Positions 1-6,553 are shown, counted from the stretch's first letter. The stretch: 10,860 nt of DNA from Fragilaria crotonensis (GCA_022925895.1 JAKSYS010000879.1:1-10860), one strand, 5' to 3'. Made by a program: numbers and translations. Notes: a model not told the origin generated them from the letters alone.

Positions 1-353
1 TAAACGAAAATCTCTGAGGTTTTCGTTGATCCGCGAAAACACAGCCTTTCCTCGAAATATCTCAAGATTCTGGATTCCTTCTGGTTAGGTCTATTGCATG
101 TGCGTTTAACTCGCCCTGTTGACAGATGCTACTGTCTACTCGTCACTGCTGGCATCAAACATGAACGTGGTTTTCTCGCCAGATAATGATCAGATGAAGA
201 CGTCGTTTCTACCATTGCATGCGCCGTAGAAACGACGATCGATGCTAGTGCGGTGGTTTGTGGGAGTTCTACATGAGGAACATTGTCAAAATGGTCGTCA
301 TTGTCGGATTTCGATGAGCGACGATCTAATAATTTTGGTTCCAATTCGTACAA
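1..353 (-). CDS. possible 5' part of a gene leaving the window on the left (two exons)
   Basis: On the minus strand an ATG at 353 opens a 74-codon frame that stops at 129. About 50 nt further on, a good 3' splice site (ctaaccag, ending at 81) precedes sequence that stays open to the window edge in two of three frames. A GT donor near 146 or 139 would remove an intron of about 60-66 nt and keep the frame open; these two donors lead to different downstream frames. The first-exon peptide is hydrophilic and rich in Asp, Ser and Thr, and I recognise no domain in it. The intergenic stretch on its right would be its promoter. The model rests only on open frames and splice-like sites, so a chance ORF is a real alternative. 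Sequence to the left of the window is needed to judge it. Confidence 0.3.
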
Positions 354-482
354 CTTTACTGCTGTAGACGTACCCAGTACACAGTACGACTAGGATGGAA
401 CGGATGGGAACATACATGTTTCACATCAAGATTCCTATTTTGACTCAGTCGACTTGATGTTTTCGTATTTGTGGACTGCTTT

Positions 483-496
483 TTACGTAACGGTGG
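483..496. repeat. direct repeat copy 1 with TTACGTAA core
   Basis: The 14-mer ttacgtaacggtgg occurs here and again at 551-564, 68 bp away. Its first 8 bases are the perfect palindrome TTACGTAA, which in animals and fungi is a high-affinity site for bZIP dimers. A regulatory role here is inferred only from the repetition and the palindrome. Confidence 0.4.
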
Positions 497-550
497 GGAC
501 GAGCATTTTACATGAACGAGAAGTCAAAACTTCGTTTTCGTGAAATGTAA

Positions 551-564
551 TTACGTAACGGTGG
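551..564. repeat. direct repeat copy 2 with TTACGTAA core
   Basis: This is the second exact copy of the 14-mer found at 483-496, in the same orientation. A TGACTCA (AP-1/GCN4-like) sequence lies at 441-447 in the same intergenic stretch, so three bZIP-type half-site pairs fall within about 125 bp. Confidence 0.4.
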
Positions 565-751
565 CCCTTACACATCAACTTTACCTACATATCTCAGACT
601 GCTCTTCCTGTGGACAGAAATACTCGTACAGTGTACCAGCAGTAAGTAGAACTCAGTACTTCTGTACACGACTGCAAGCGATGGCCGGCTGGATTAGGGG
701 ACATACAAGTGGCCCTCATTCCCGGGCGTTCAGGTACTTTCGTGGTGCGAG

Positions 752-757
752 TATACA
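752..757. repeat. target-site duplication, left copy (tataca)
   Basis: The bases tataca directly precede the TG that starts the 5' LTR and are repeated directly after the CA that ends the 3' LTR at 6544-6549. Copia elements usually make 5-bp duplications. A 5-bp reading (tatac) is possible if the LTR is taken to start one base earlier, because an A precedes TG in both LTR copies. Confidence 0.85.
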
Positions 758-842
758 TGTCAGATCATACTGTGCTACCGTTGGTACTGTTGGTGGAATC
801 GACGGTACGACCGTACGACGCGACAACGATATCGAGCTCGAC

Positions 843-870
843 AGTACGACTGTACCAAAGTACGACTGTA
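843..870 (+). promoter_or_regulatory. tandem GTAC-type repeat in the LTR, possible enhancer or promoter element
   Basis: The 12-mer agtacgactgta occurs at 843-854 and 859-870, a 16-bp period, with a further GTAC between the cores. The same block is present in the 3' LTR about 5226 bp away. The 11-mer acagtacgact at 841-851 also occurs outside the element at 381-391. The regulatory role is inferred from repetition and from position in the upstream half of the LTR. Confidence 0.35.
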
Positions 871-1207
871 GTAAAACTAATTGTTCGTGCGGATCGACGT
901 CCAGCAATGTCTATCAAGAGGAGGATCTTGGTTGGACGATTGTGGGCAAAGGTTCAAAGAAGTACAAGACCAAGACCTGACATAAGGAGATATGCCTTGA
1001 AGGCTGGAACTGTATGAAAGCCTTATTAGGCATATGTCTCTTGGGATTTGGAGACTGGGTTGATGAACTTGGTTTGCTTTCGGTCTTGGAGTTGGTCTTG
1101 TTCCAACTCGGACTTAAGGAAAGCAATCTTGTGTTTGTGTTGTTTTGTTGGATGGGATGTGTGTTCAATCTTGGGAGCTTTTGGAGTCCAAGAACAAGAT
1201 TGGAATC

Positions 1208-1232
1208 GATCTAGAAAATGTAATTCTAGATC
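1208..1232. repeat. 9-bp-stem inverted repeat in the LTR
   Basis: The arms gatctagaa (1208-1216) and ttctagatc (1224-1232) are perfect reverse complements around a 7-nt AT-rich loop. The 3' LTR has the same structure at 6434-6458. It lies in the last quarter of the LTR and could act in RNA 3'-end formation or packaging; this role is a guess from position. Confidence 0.5.
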
Positions 1233-1315
1233 TCACAATATTCGAAAACGGTATTTAGTAGTGTCTAGGAGAACTACTGGATTAAGAGTCTACGGTATTG
1301 TTGAATTGTTTAACA

Positions 1316-1345
1316 CGTTTTAAAACGATCAGTTAGATTGTAACG
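1316..1345 (+). other. leader between 5' LTR and gag; expected primer-binding site not recognisable
   Basis: Reverse transcription usually starts at a tRNA-complementary site beginning TGG just inside the 5' LTR. Here the LTR is followed by the perfect 12-bp palindrome cgttttaaaacg (1316-1327), then 18 nt to the gag ATG. No TGG-initiated site is present. Priming by an internal tRNA fragment, as in Drosophila copia, is possible but I cannot identify the partner. Confidence 0.5.
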
Positions 1346-1708
1346 ATGGAAGAGCAGAAGGAAGCTACGTTCGGGTCTACGATCAGGGCATTCGCCTTCG
1401 ACGGCGATGAGACGAAGTTCAGGTCCTGGGAAGGGAAGACGATCGCTCTCGCCGGTTCGAAGGGCTTCCTCCTCGCTCTCACCAAGGCACCTACGGCCAC
1501 TGGGTTGACTGCTGAAGAGTTCGAGAACGGCGAAGTCGTCGTGCTGGGCGCGCTGTTGACTGGCGGTGACGTGGATGCGACCGAGCACCTCTTCGTGCTG
1601 CTTCGACGACTCGTACGCCTACGACTGCGGAGAACAGGAAGTACAGCGCACGTGCGGCCGCTTGGACTTACCTTGTTGCTAGCTGCTCGGATAAAGCCTA
1701 CGCTTTGA
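1346..1708 (+). CDS. gag: gag, N-terminal part (frame broken)
   Basis: The ATG at 1346, 30 nt inside the LTR boundary, starts MEEQKEATFG and continues with a Gag-like N terminus (FDGDETKFRSWEGKTIALAGSKGF) typical of copia-type capsid proteins. The frame reads plausibly to about codon 75-80 (near 1570-1630) and then becomes an Arg/Leu-rich out-of-frame translation ending at TGA 1706-1708. The genuine continuation is in the -1 frame: from about 1600 it reads TTAENRKYSARAAAW, then a stretch containing SDKAYALIERSAGDPF, a clear Gag capsid core, up to about 1758. A single-base loss or a sequence error near 1570-1630 would explain this. As read, the protein would be a 120-residue truncated Gag. Confidence 0.75.
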   Translation: MEEQKEATFGSTIRAFAFDGDETKFRSWEGKTIALAGSKGFLLALTKAPTATGLTAEEFENGEVVVLGALLTGGDVDATEHLFVLLRRLVRLRLRRTGSTAHVRPLGLTLLLAARIKPTL

Positions 1709-2623
1709 TTGAGCGCAGCGCCGGCGATCCTTTCATGGCTTGGACGATCTTGCAGGAAGTATTGCTCTACGGACGCGGAAGAGAACTATCCAGATCTCGC
1801 GGAGGCTTTCAGCGCATGCAAGTTGGTGGAAGTCAAGCGTGACCCCGAGTTGTGGTTTAACGACTTGGATCATCTAAACATGCGCATTGGCAGGATCAAC
1901 ACGAAGTATGAGAAGGACGAACTACAAATGAAAGCCCACATCATGAACGCGATGTCTTCGGGATACGATCCGGTGGTGGTGAAGTTTCGCGGCGAACTTG
2001 CAGAGACTTCGCTTACCAAGCTCAGAAAGGAGATTGTTCTCCAGTATAAGTCTTTGGTGAAGGTGAAGGGCAAGTCCACTTCGGAGTCTGCTTTGTTGGC
2101 GAATGCGAACAAACATCCATTCAAGAAGTTCAAAGGAACCTGCAGGAATTGTGGCAAGATTGGCCACAAAGCGGCTGATTGCACCTCGAAGGCAACCGAA
2201 GGGAATGGCGCATCCGGAAAGGGCAAAGGCACCGCTGACAAGTCTCACGTCACGTGCTACAATTGCGGCGAAAAGGGCACTATTCTAACAAGTGTCCTAA
2301 ACCCAAGAAGGATAAAGTCAAGGGTGAAGAAGCTACAGCTGATATGGCTATGTTTGTGGGCGTCGCTCGCTTCGTTACGGAGATCGGCGACGACAATGGC
2401 GGTCAGGAGGCGAGGAACGGCGACAGGACCAACGATTGGGACGATTCTGAGTTTTTTGATTTTGGAGAAATATGTGGAGTCATTGGAGTCAGGTCCGACG
2501 GCACGATCCCCCATTTTGAAATTCCTACCATTGTCGCGGAGGACTCTGGTACGAAATTTGTCGGAGCTACGACCATTACGGTCATTAACCACCCTATCGA
2601 TCATTATGCCGGCTACTCCGTGA
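1709..2623 (+). CDS. gag: gag, C-terminal part with two zinc knuckles (frame broken at both ends)
   Basis: This frame holds the rest of Gag. The genuine Gag sequence starts at about 1760 with YCSTDAEENYPDLAEAF; upstream of that the correct reading is in the neighbouring frame, and the change is +1 at about 1759. The helical capsid part continues to about 2100. A basic linker is followed by a perfect CX2CX4HX4C zinc knuckle (2141-2182), which binds the RNA genome in this family. A second knuckle starts CYNCGEK at 2255-2275, but its His and last Cys are only encoded in the -1 frame. Everything after about 2278 in this frame is out-of-frame translation of pol and should not be counted as Gag. 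The first codon used here has no ATG; this is simply the frame after the stop at 1706. Confidence 0.75.
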   Translation: MSAAPAILSWLGRSCRKYCSTDAEENYPDLAEAFSACKLVEVKRDPELWFNDLDHLNMRIGRINTKYEKDELQMKAHIMNAMSSGYDPVVVKFRGELAETSLTKLRKEIVLQYKSLVKVKGKSTSESALLANANKHPFKKFKGTCRNCGKIGHKAADCTSKATEGNGASGKGKGTADKSHVTCYNCGEKGTILTSVLNPRRIKSRVKKLQLIWLCLWASLASLRRSATTMAVRRRGTATGPTIGTILSFLILEKYVESLESGPTARSPILKFLPLSRRTLVRNLSELRPLRSLTTLSIIMPATP

Positions 2624-4665
2624 CAAGGGATTTTGTCGGAACTGCGGATGCTTCCTGTACGAATGGTATCGAGGAATGGTTACTGGATTCGGGTGCCACT
2701 TCGGGCGTTACTTACGACAACAGTCATATGACTGATATGCGTCCATCAAACCGCAAGATCGAAATCGGAAACGGTGACATGATTGAGACATTTGGACAAG
2801 GTACGGTGACACTGTTGGACAATGACGGCAAGTTGGTTTACTTCACAGATGTGTACTATGCGCCTGAGTTTACGAAACATATTGTCAGTTTTCGCCAGCT
2901 CATCGAAAAGAATTGGAGTCTCACTTCGGTCTCGCGTGACGAATTTGTCTGGGATGCTCCAATGTCTACTGAACCGGTACGATTCAAAATGAATGCCTCG
3001 GACAAATTGTGTTACTTTGAGGGTACGAGGACAACGGTGCCGGAGGAACACCTTACAGTAAATAGTTTAACTGCAAGTCCTGTGACTCTTGATATCAATG
3101 TTGCTCACGGACTGCTCGGTCATCCTGACACTCGGACTGTGAAGGCTATGGCGGCGCAACACGATTGGATTTTGACGGGTTCGGTTCAACCATGTGGATC
3201 GTGTGCACTTGCTAAGGCACGAGCCAAAGCAGTTCCAAAGTCTACGTTGACGAAGGCGAAGGTTCCCGGAGAAAGACTCTTTTTGGACATTTCGGGACCA
3301 TACGCCGACTCGCTGAATCAAAATAAGTACTGGCTTCGGATCGTGGACGACTTTTCGAAATTCAGTTGGGACTGTTTTCTTCCTAAGAAGAGTGGAATTC
3401 AGATTCCGTTGGCGAAATTACTTAAGGCTAATAAAGCCGCTGGAAAGCCCTGCAAATTCTTGCGCTGCGACAATGCTGGAGAAAATGAGTCTTATGTACA
3501 GGAGCTTTGTGTGGAATATGATGTCATACTTGAAATGACTGCTCCTAACACTCCCCAGATGAACGGTGTCGTGGAACGGAGCTTCGTGACATGTCGTAAT
3601 CGTGCTTTCGCTACTATGTACTGTGCGAAACTTTCTTTGGAGACCCAGGCATTGTTGTGGCCGGAGGCAATTAACACGGTTACCAAGCTGGGCAATTCAC
3701 TACCTAAGAAGGGAGCGTCCGATGACCCGTATACTTTGTGGTACGGTGCGGAGGGTAAGAAGAACCGTATTCTGGACTATTTGCAACCTTTCGGACGTGT
3801 CGCGTACATCACGAATCGGTCGAAGCTCAAGGCTAAGTTGGATCCGAAATCATTTAAGTGCATCTTTGTCGGATATTCGGATGACCATTCTGGCGACACT
3901 TATAAGTTTTATAACCCTGCGACTAAGCAGACCATTTTGTCTCGTGACGTGCATCAGTGGATGGAGTGGCATGGACGAATCAGTGCTACGGATGACCTAC
4001 CTCTGTTTGAACAGTTGAAGATTCTCGAGGACAGTTCGGTCATTGTGCCTGCTTCTGCGATTGTTCCTTATGTTGAAGATGCCGAAGTTCGTGATGTTGA
4101 TGATCTTCTGGACATTCCTGCCGCTACGCCTGGACCGGTCGCGGAGGATGTCATACCAAACGCGCCAGCTATCGTCGATGTTCCTGCACGGAGGAATTTG
4201 GCTGCCTCATTCTCGCCAGCGCATACGAGATCGAAGACGGCGAGAGCAGCTATGCCGGACATGGACGTTGCTGCGATGTCTGTTCTATGCGAGACGATAC
4301 TAAGTGCGACGTTGCAATCGGATCCACAGTTGGGAGTACCAAAGAACTACAAGGAGTTAATTAAACAAAACGACCCTCTATGGATAAAGTCGATGCATTC
4401 GGAACTCGAGAATTTCCTGAAGCGTAACGCCTGGGAATTCCTACGTCGAAGCATGCTACCGAAAGGCCGTAAGACACTGCGAACTCGCTGGATATTTAAG
4501 GAGAAGACGGACGGGACTAAGAAGTCACGATCAGTCATACTGGGCTACGAGCAGGTACCTGGCGTAGATTTCAATGACTCTTACTCGCCACTTGCGTCGA
4601 ATCCTACCATCAGACTTGTATTATGCATCACATGGCAAACGGACGTAAGAAAGATTATTGGGTAA
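2254..4665 (+). CDS. pol: pol part 1: protease, integrase and start of reverse transcriptase
   Basis: The true sequence enters this frame at about 2278, inside the second zinc knuckle; the nominal start at 2254 overlaps gag. Residues below count from 2254. An aspartic protease active site DSGAT lies at 145-149. The integrase zinc domain has H285, H290, C314 and C317. The integrase core has D345, D406 and E441, with 34 residues between the last two, the exact DD35E spacing. A variable acidic linker follows at about 600-690. The reverse transcriptase palm and fingers begin near residue 709, with RTRWIFKEK and the conserved block YSPLASNPTIRLVLCIT. The frame then leaves the family sequence near 4632, inside reverse transcriptase, and ends at TAA 4663-4665. 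The rest of the enzyme is in the next frame. Protease cuts the polyprotein and integrase inserts the cDNA. Confidence 0.92.
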   Translation: MLQLRRKGHYSNKCPKPKKDKVKGEEATADMAMFVGVARFVTEIGDDNGGQEARNGDRTNDWDDSEFFDFGEICGVIGVRSDGTIPHFEIPTIVAEDSGTKFVGATTITVINHPIDHYAGYSVTRDFVGTADASCTNGIEEWLLDSGATSGVTYDNSHMTDMRPSNRKIEIGNGDMIETFGQGTVTLLDNDGKLVYFTDVYYAPEFTKHIVSFRQLIEKNWSLTSVSRDEFVWDAPMSTEPVRFKMNASDKLCYFEGTRTTVPEEHLTVNSLTASPVTLDINVAHGLLGHPDTRTVKAMAAQHDWILTGSVQPCGSCALAKARAKAVPKSTLTKAKVPGERLFLDISGPYADSLNQNKYWLRIVDDFSKFSWDCFLPKKSGIQIPLAKLLKANKAAGKPCKFLRCDNAGENESYVQELCVEYDVILEMTAPNTPQMNGVVERSFVTCRNRAFATMYCAKLSLETQALLWPEAINTVTKLGNSLPKKGASDDPYTLWYGAEGKKNRILDYLQPFGRVAYITNRSKLKAKLDPKSFKCIFVGYSDDHSGDTYKFYNPATKQTILSRDVHQWMEWHGRISATDDLPLFEQLKILEDSSVIVPASAIVPYVEDAEVRDVDDLLDIPAATPGPVAEDVIPNAPAIVDVPARRNLAASFSPAHTRSKTARAAMPDMDVAAMSVLCETILSATLQSDPQLGVPKNYKELIKQNDPLWIKSMHSELENFLKRNAWEFLRRSMLPKGRKTLRTRWIFKEKTDGTKKSRSVILGYEQVPGVDFNDSYSPLASNPTIRLVLCITWQTDVRKIIG
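2272..2278 (+). promoter_or_regulatory. candidate -1 ribosomal frameshift site A_AAG_GGC between gag and pol
   Basis: In the gag frame the codons read gaa aag ggc, so the heptamer a-aag-ggc fits the X_XXY_YYZ rule for simultaneous -1 slippage. A slip exactly here continues with cac tat tct aac aag tgt and completes a perfect second zinc knuckle, CX2CX4HX4C. In known eukaryotic sites the YYY triplet is usually AAA or TTT, so GGG makes this a weak version. I did not identify a convincing downstream pseudoknot by eye. A simple 1-nt deletion in this copy gives the same picture and is favoured by three other frame breaks in the element. Confidence 0.35.
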
Positions 4666-6206
4666 CGGACATGATCGATGTTGAAGCTGCTTTCTTAAAT
4701 GCTCTTATGGATCAAGACATTTTTATCGAGCTACCTGAAGGGCTGTTGGAATACTTCCTAAGTAAAGGAAAGGACCTTCGTGATTTTATTATAAAGCTAC
4801 GGAGCGCACAGTACGGATTGGTTCAGAGTCCGAGACTCTGGATGGAAACTTTTGCTAAGATATTGATCGGACTCGGGTTAATACAGTGTAAAACTGATCC
4901 GTGCTTGTTTATGCTGTTTACAGATGGCGAACTTCAAGCTCTCGTGGTGGTTTACTGCGACGACTGCATCGTAACGGGCACTCCGTCAGCCGTTAAGACA
5001 ATCAAGAAGGGGGTCGCTGGCTCTGTCACTATCTCGGACTTAGGCAGGCTAAAGCGACATCTTGGTGTTAATTACGAGTTCGGAACGGACAAAAATGGCG
5101 ACTATATTCTGTCCGGTATGACGGATTATCTTGAGGCCATTGTTCGAGACTACGAAGAGTACATCGGAAGTGACGTCAAGGAACGGTCGACTCCCGGTGC
5201 ATCTGTGACACCACCCCTGCGCTCTACGCCCGAAGACGAAATCATCAATATGGAAATGTTTCGGTCATTTGTCGGACGAATTCTATTTGCATGTGGCAAG
5301 ACGGAACCTACTATAGCTAATGCGTGCAGAGAACTGACCTCACACCTTACTGCCCCAAACGAAGAACATTGGAACGCTCTGAGTCATTTGGTGGGATATC
5401 TTAAGACTGCGTCACTTCAAGGAATCAAGATGAGGACTCCCGATGATTTAAGAGTGGTTGCCTATGTCGATTCGGACTATGCCGGTGACAGAAACGATCG
5501 GAAGAGTATCTCTGGTTACTTGGTCACGGTTGGAGGATGTCTTGTGTCTTGGATGTCTAAGAAACAGACTGGTGTCACTCTGTCCTCAACGGAAGCAGAG
5601 TTTGTGGCTATGAGCAACGTGGCGACTGAGGTAAAATTCATTGTGTCTCTACTCACGGAGATTATGGGAGGCGGACCTGACGGATCCGACGGCGAAGGGA
5701 AAGGTCCAATCATGCCGAGCATTCTACGCGAGGATAATACCGGGGCGATCTTTATGGCGAAGAACACTGCCATCACACCCAGGACGAAACACGTGGACAT
5801 TCGAGCAAGATTCGTCAATGACATGGTTCAAGCGAAGGAATTGTCCGTGGAACACATTCGGAGTGAGGAAAACCCGAGCGACTGCATGACGAAGAATCTG
5901 CCGTTGGTATTGTTCAAGAAACACGCGGCACTTGTCTGTGACGGAATGTTTACACGACTTCACGAACCGACGAACACGGAGGATGTCAGATCATACTGTG
6001 CTACCGTTGGTACTGTTGGTGGAATCGACGGTACGACCGTACGACGCGACAACGATATCGAGCTCGACAGTACGACTGTACCAAAGTACGACTGTAGTAA
6101 AACTAATTGTTCGTGCGGATCGACGTCCAGCAATGTCTATCAAGAGGAGGATCTTGGTTGGACGATTGTGGGCAAAGGTTCAAAGAAGTACAAGACCAAG
6201 ACCTGA
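4623..6206 (+). CDS. pol: pol part 2: reverse transcriptase and RNase H, ending inside the 3' LTR
   Basis: This frame continues reverse transcriptase after a -1 shift at about 4632; the ATG at 4623 is only the first ATG in the frame. Residues count from 4623. Motif A is DVEAAFLNA with catalytic D19. The second catalytic motif is YCDD at 111-114; most copia elements have YVDD. RNase H follows with the four acidic residues D283 (in YVDSD), E324 (in STEAE), D371 and D392 (in HVDIR). The typical RNase H end, MTKNLPLVLFKKHAALVCDGM, lies at about 422-442. Instead of stopping there, the frame runs into the 3' LTR at residue 454 and adds 74 Cys-, Ser- and Thr-rich residues before TGA 6204-6206. The same 74-codon stretch is present without a start in the 5' LTR. 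Confidence 0.93.
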   Translation: MHHMANGRKKDYWVTDMIDVEAAFLNALMDQDIFIELPEGLLEYFLSKGKDLRDFIIKLRSAQYGLVQSPRLWMETFAKILIGLGLIQCKTDPCLFMLFTDGELQALVVVYCDDCIVTGTPSAVKTIKKGVAGSVTISDLGRLKRHLGVNYEFGTDKNGDYILSGMTDYLEAIVRDYEEYIGSDVKERSTPGASVTPPLRSTPEDEIINMEMFRSFVGRILFACGKTEPTIANACRELTSHLTAPNEEHWNALSHLVGYLKTASLQGIKMRTPDDLRVVAYVDSDYAGDRNDRKSISGYLVTVGGCLVSWMSKKQTGVTLSSTEAEFVAMSNVATEVKFIVSLLTEIMGGGPDGSDGEGKGPIMPSILREDNTGAIFMAKNTAITPRTKHVDIRARFVNDMVQAKELSVEHIRSEENPSDCMTKNLPLVLFKKHAALVCDGMFTRLHEPTNTEDVRSYCATVGTVGGIDGTTVRRDNDIELDSTTVPKYDCSKTNCSCGSTSSNVYQEEDLGWTIVGKGSKKYKTKT

Positions 6207-6543
6207 CATAAGGAGATATGCCTTGAAGGCTGGAACTGTATGAAAGCCTTATTAGGCATATGTCTCTTGGGATTTGGAGACTGGGTTGATGAACTTGGTT
6301 TGCTTTCGGTCTTGGAGTTGGTCTTGTTCCAACTCGGACTTAAGGAAAGCAATCTTGTGTTTGTGTTGTTTTGTTGGATGGGATGTGTGTTCAATCTTGG
6401 GAGCTTTTGGAGTCCAGGAACAAGATTGGAATCGATCTAGAAAATGTAATTCTAGATCTCACAATATTCGAAAAAACGGTATTTAGTAGTGTCTAGGAGA
6501 ACTACTGGATTAAGAGTCTACGGTATTGTTGAATTGTTTAACA
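5984..6543 (+). repeat. 3' long terminal repeat
   Basis: This 560-bp copy is almost identical to 758-1315. A purine-rich ggagga at 5978-5983 directly precedes it and may serve as a short polypurine tract. The first 223 nt are coding for the pol C terminus (stop at 6204-6206). It should supply the polyadenylation signal of the element RNA. It lies 155 bp upstream of, and in the same direction as, the ATG of the D-glutamate cyclase-like gene, so promoter activity in this LTR could drive that gene. Confidence 0.95.
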
Positions 6544-6549
6544 TATACA
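6544..6549. repeat. target-site duplication, right copy (tataca)
   Basis: This exact copy of 752-757 directly follows the terminal CA of the 3' LTR. Removing the element and one copy reconnects host DNA into one intergenic region upstream of the gene starting at 6699. Confidence 0.85.
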
Positions 6550-6553
6550 TACA

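Larger units (their letters stand above)
354..757. other. intergenic region, GTAC-rich, with palindromic sites
   Basis: I see no convincing gene here. The plus-strand frame that opens at 540 is open by chance and then runs into the retrotransposon LTR. The stretch contains eight GTAC tetramers, an 8-bp inverted repeat (acatcaag at 423-430 and cttgatgt at 453-460), a TGACTCA site at 441-447, two copies of ttacgtaacggtgg (483-496 and 551-564) and a 5-bp-stem hairpin at 520-533. It ends at the retrotransposon insertion point. It may be the promoter of the possible minus-strand gene on its left, and before the insertion it would have been continuous with the upstream region of the gene at 6699. 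Confidence 0.6.
758..1315 (+). repeat. 5' long terminal repeat
   Basis: This 558-bp repeat matches 5984-6543 except for one A/G difference (agtccaagaac here, agtccaggaac in the 3' copy) and 4 rather than 6 A residues in the run near 1246. It starts TGTCAG and ends TTAACA. It should hold the promoter for the element's genomic RNA. Six GTAC tetramers lie at 784-863, including a 12-bp direct repeat agtacgactgta at 843-854 and 859-870. A 9-bp-stem inverted repeat lies at 1208-1232. I see no clear TATA box. About the first 220 nt form an open frame that in the 3' copy is the C-terminal part of pol. Confidence 0.95.
758..6543 (+). mobile_element. full-length Ty1/copia LTR retrotransposon (CoDi-like)
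   Basis: The element is 5786 bp long, bounded by near-identical direct LTRs that start TGT and end ACA and flanked by a 6-bp target duplication. The internal region encodes, in order, Gag with two CCHC zinc knuckles, an aspartic protease (DSGAT), integrase (HHCC and DD35E), reverse transcriptase (DVEAAF and YCDD) and RNase H. Integrase before reverse transcriptase is the Ty1/copia order. The Gag layout and the integrase sequence fit the diatom CoDi lineages, but the exact family cannot be assigned by eye. LTR divergence is one substitution plus one 2-nt indel over about 558 bp, which indicates recent insertion. Coding is split by four single-nucleotide frame changes, so the copy is either non-autonomous, dependent on recoding, or affected by sequence errors. 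Confidence 0.96.

Noticed and set aside
540-980. Plus-strand 146-codon frame spanning host DNA and the 5' LTR
   Set aside because: Its second half is the LTR copy of the pol C terminus and its first half is unrelated intergenic DNA, so the fusion is created by the insertion point.
1014-1323. Short hydrophobic and other frames within both LTRs (also 6240-6486 and their antisense frames)
   Set aside because: They appear in both LTRs because the LTRs are duplicated. They overlap one another in different frames and resemble no family.
1870-2248. Antisense ORFs of 108-123 codons under gag
   Set aside because: They are shadows of the gag coding sequence; the sense strand has zinc knuckles and capsid motifs and the antisense products resemble nothing.
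758-6543. A novel multi-gene defence or biosynthetic system
   Set aside because: All large open frames in this span are explained by gag and pol of a copia element, with no extra cargo gene between RNase H and the 3' LTR.
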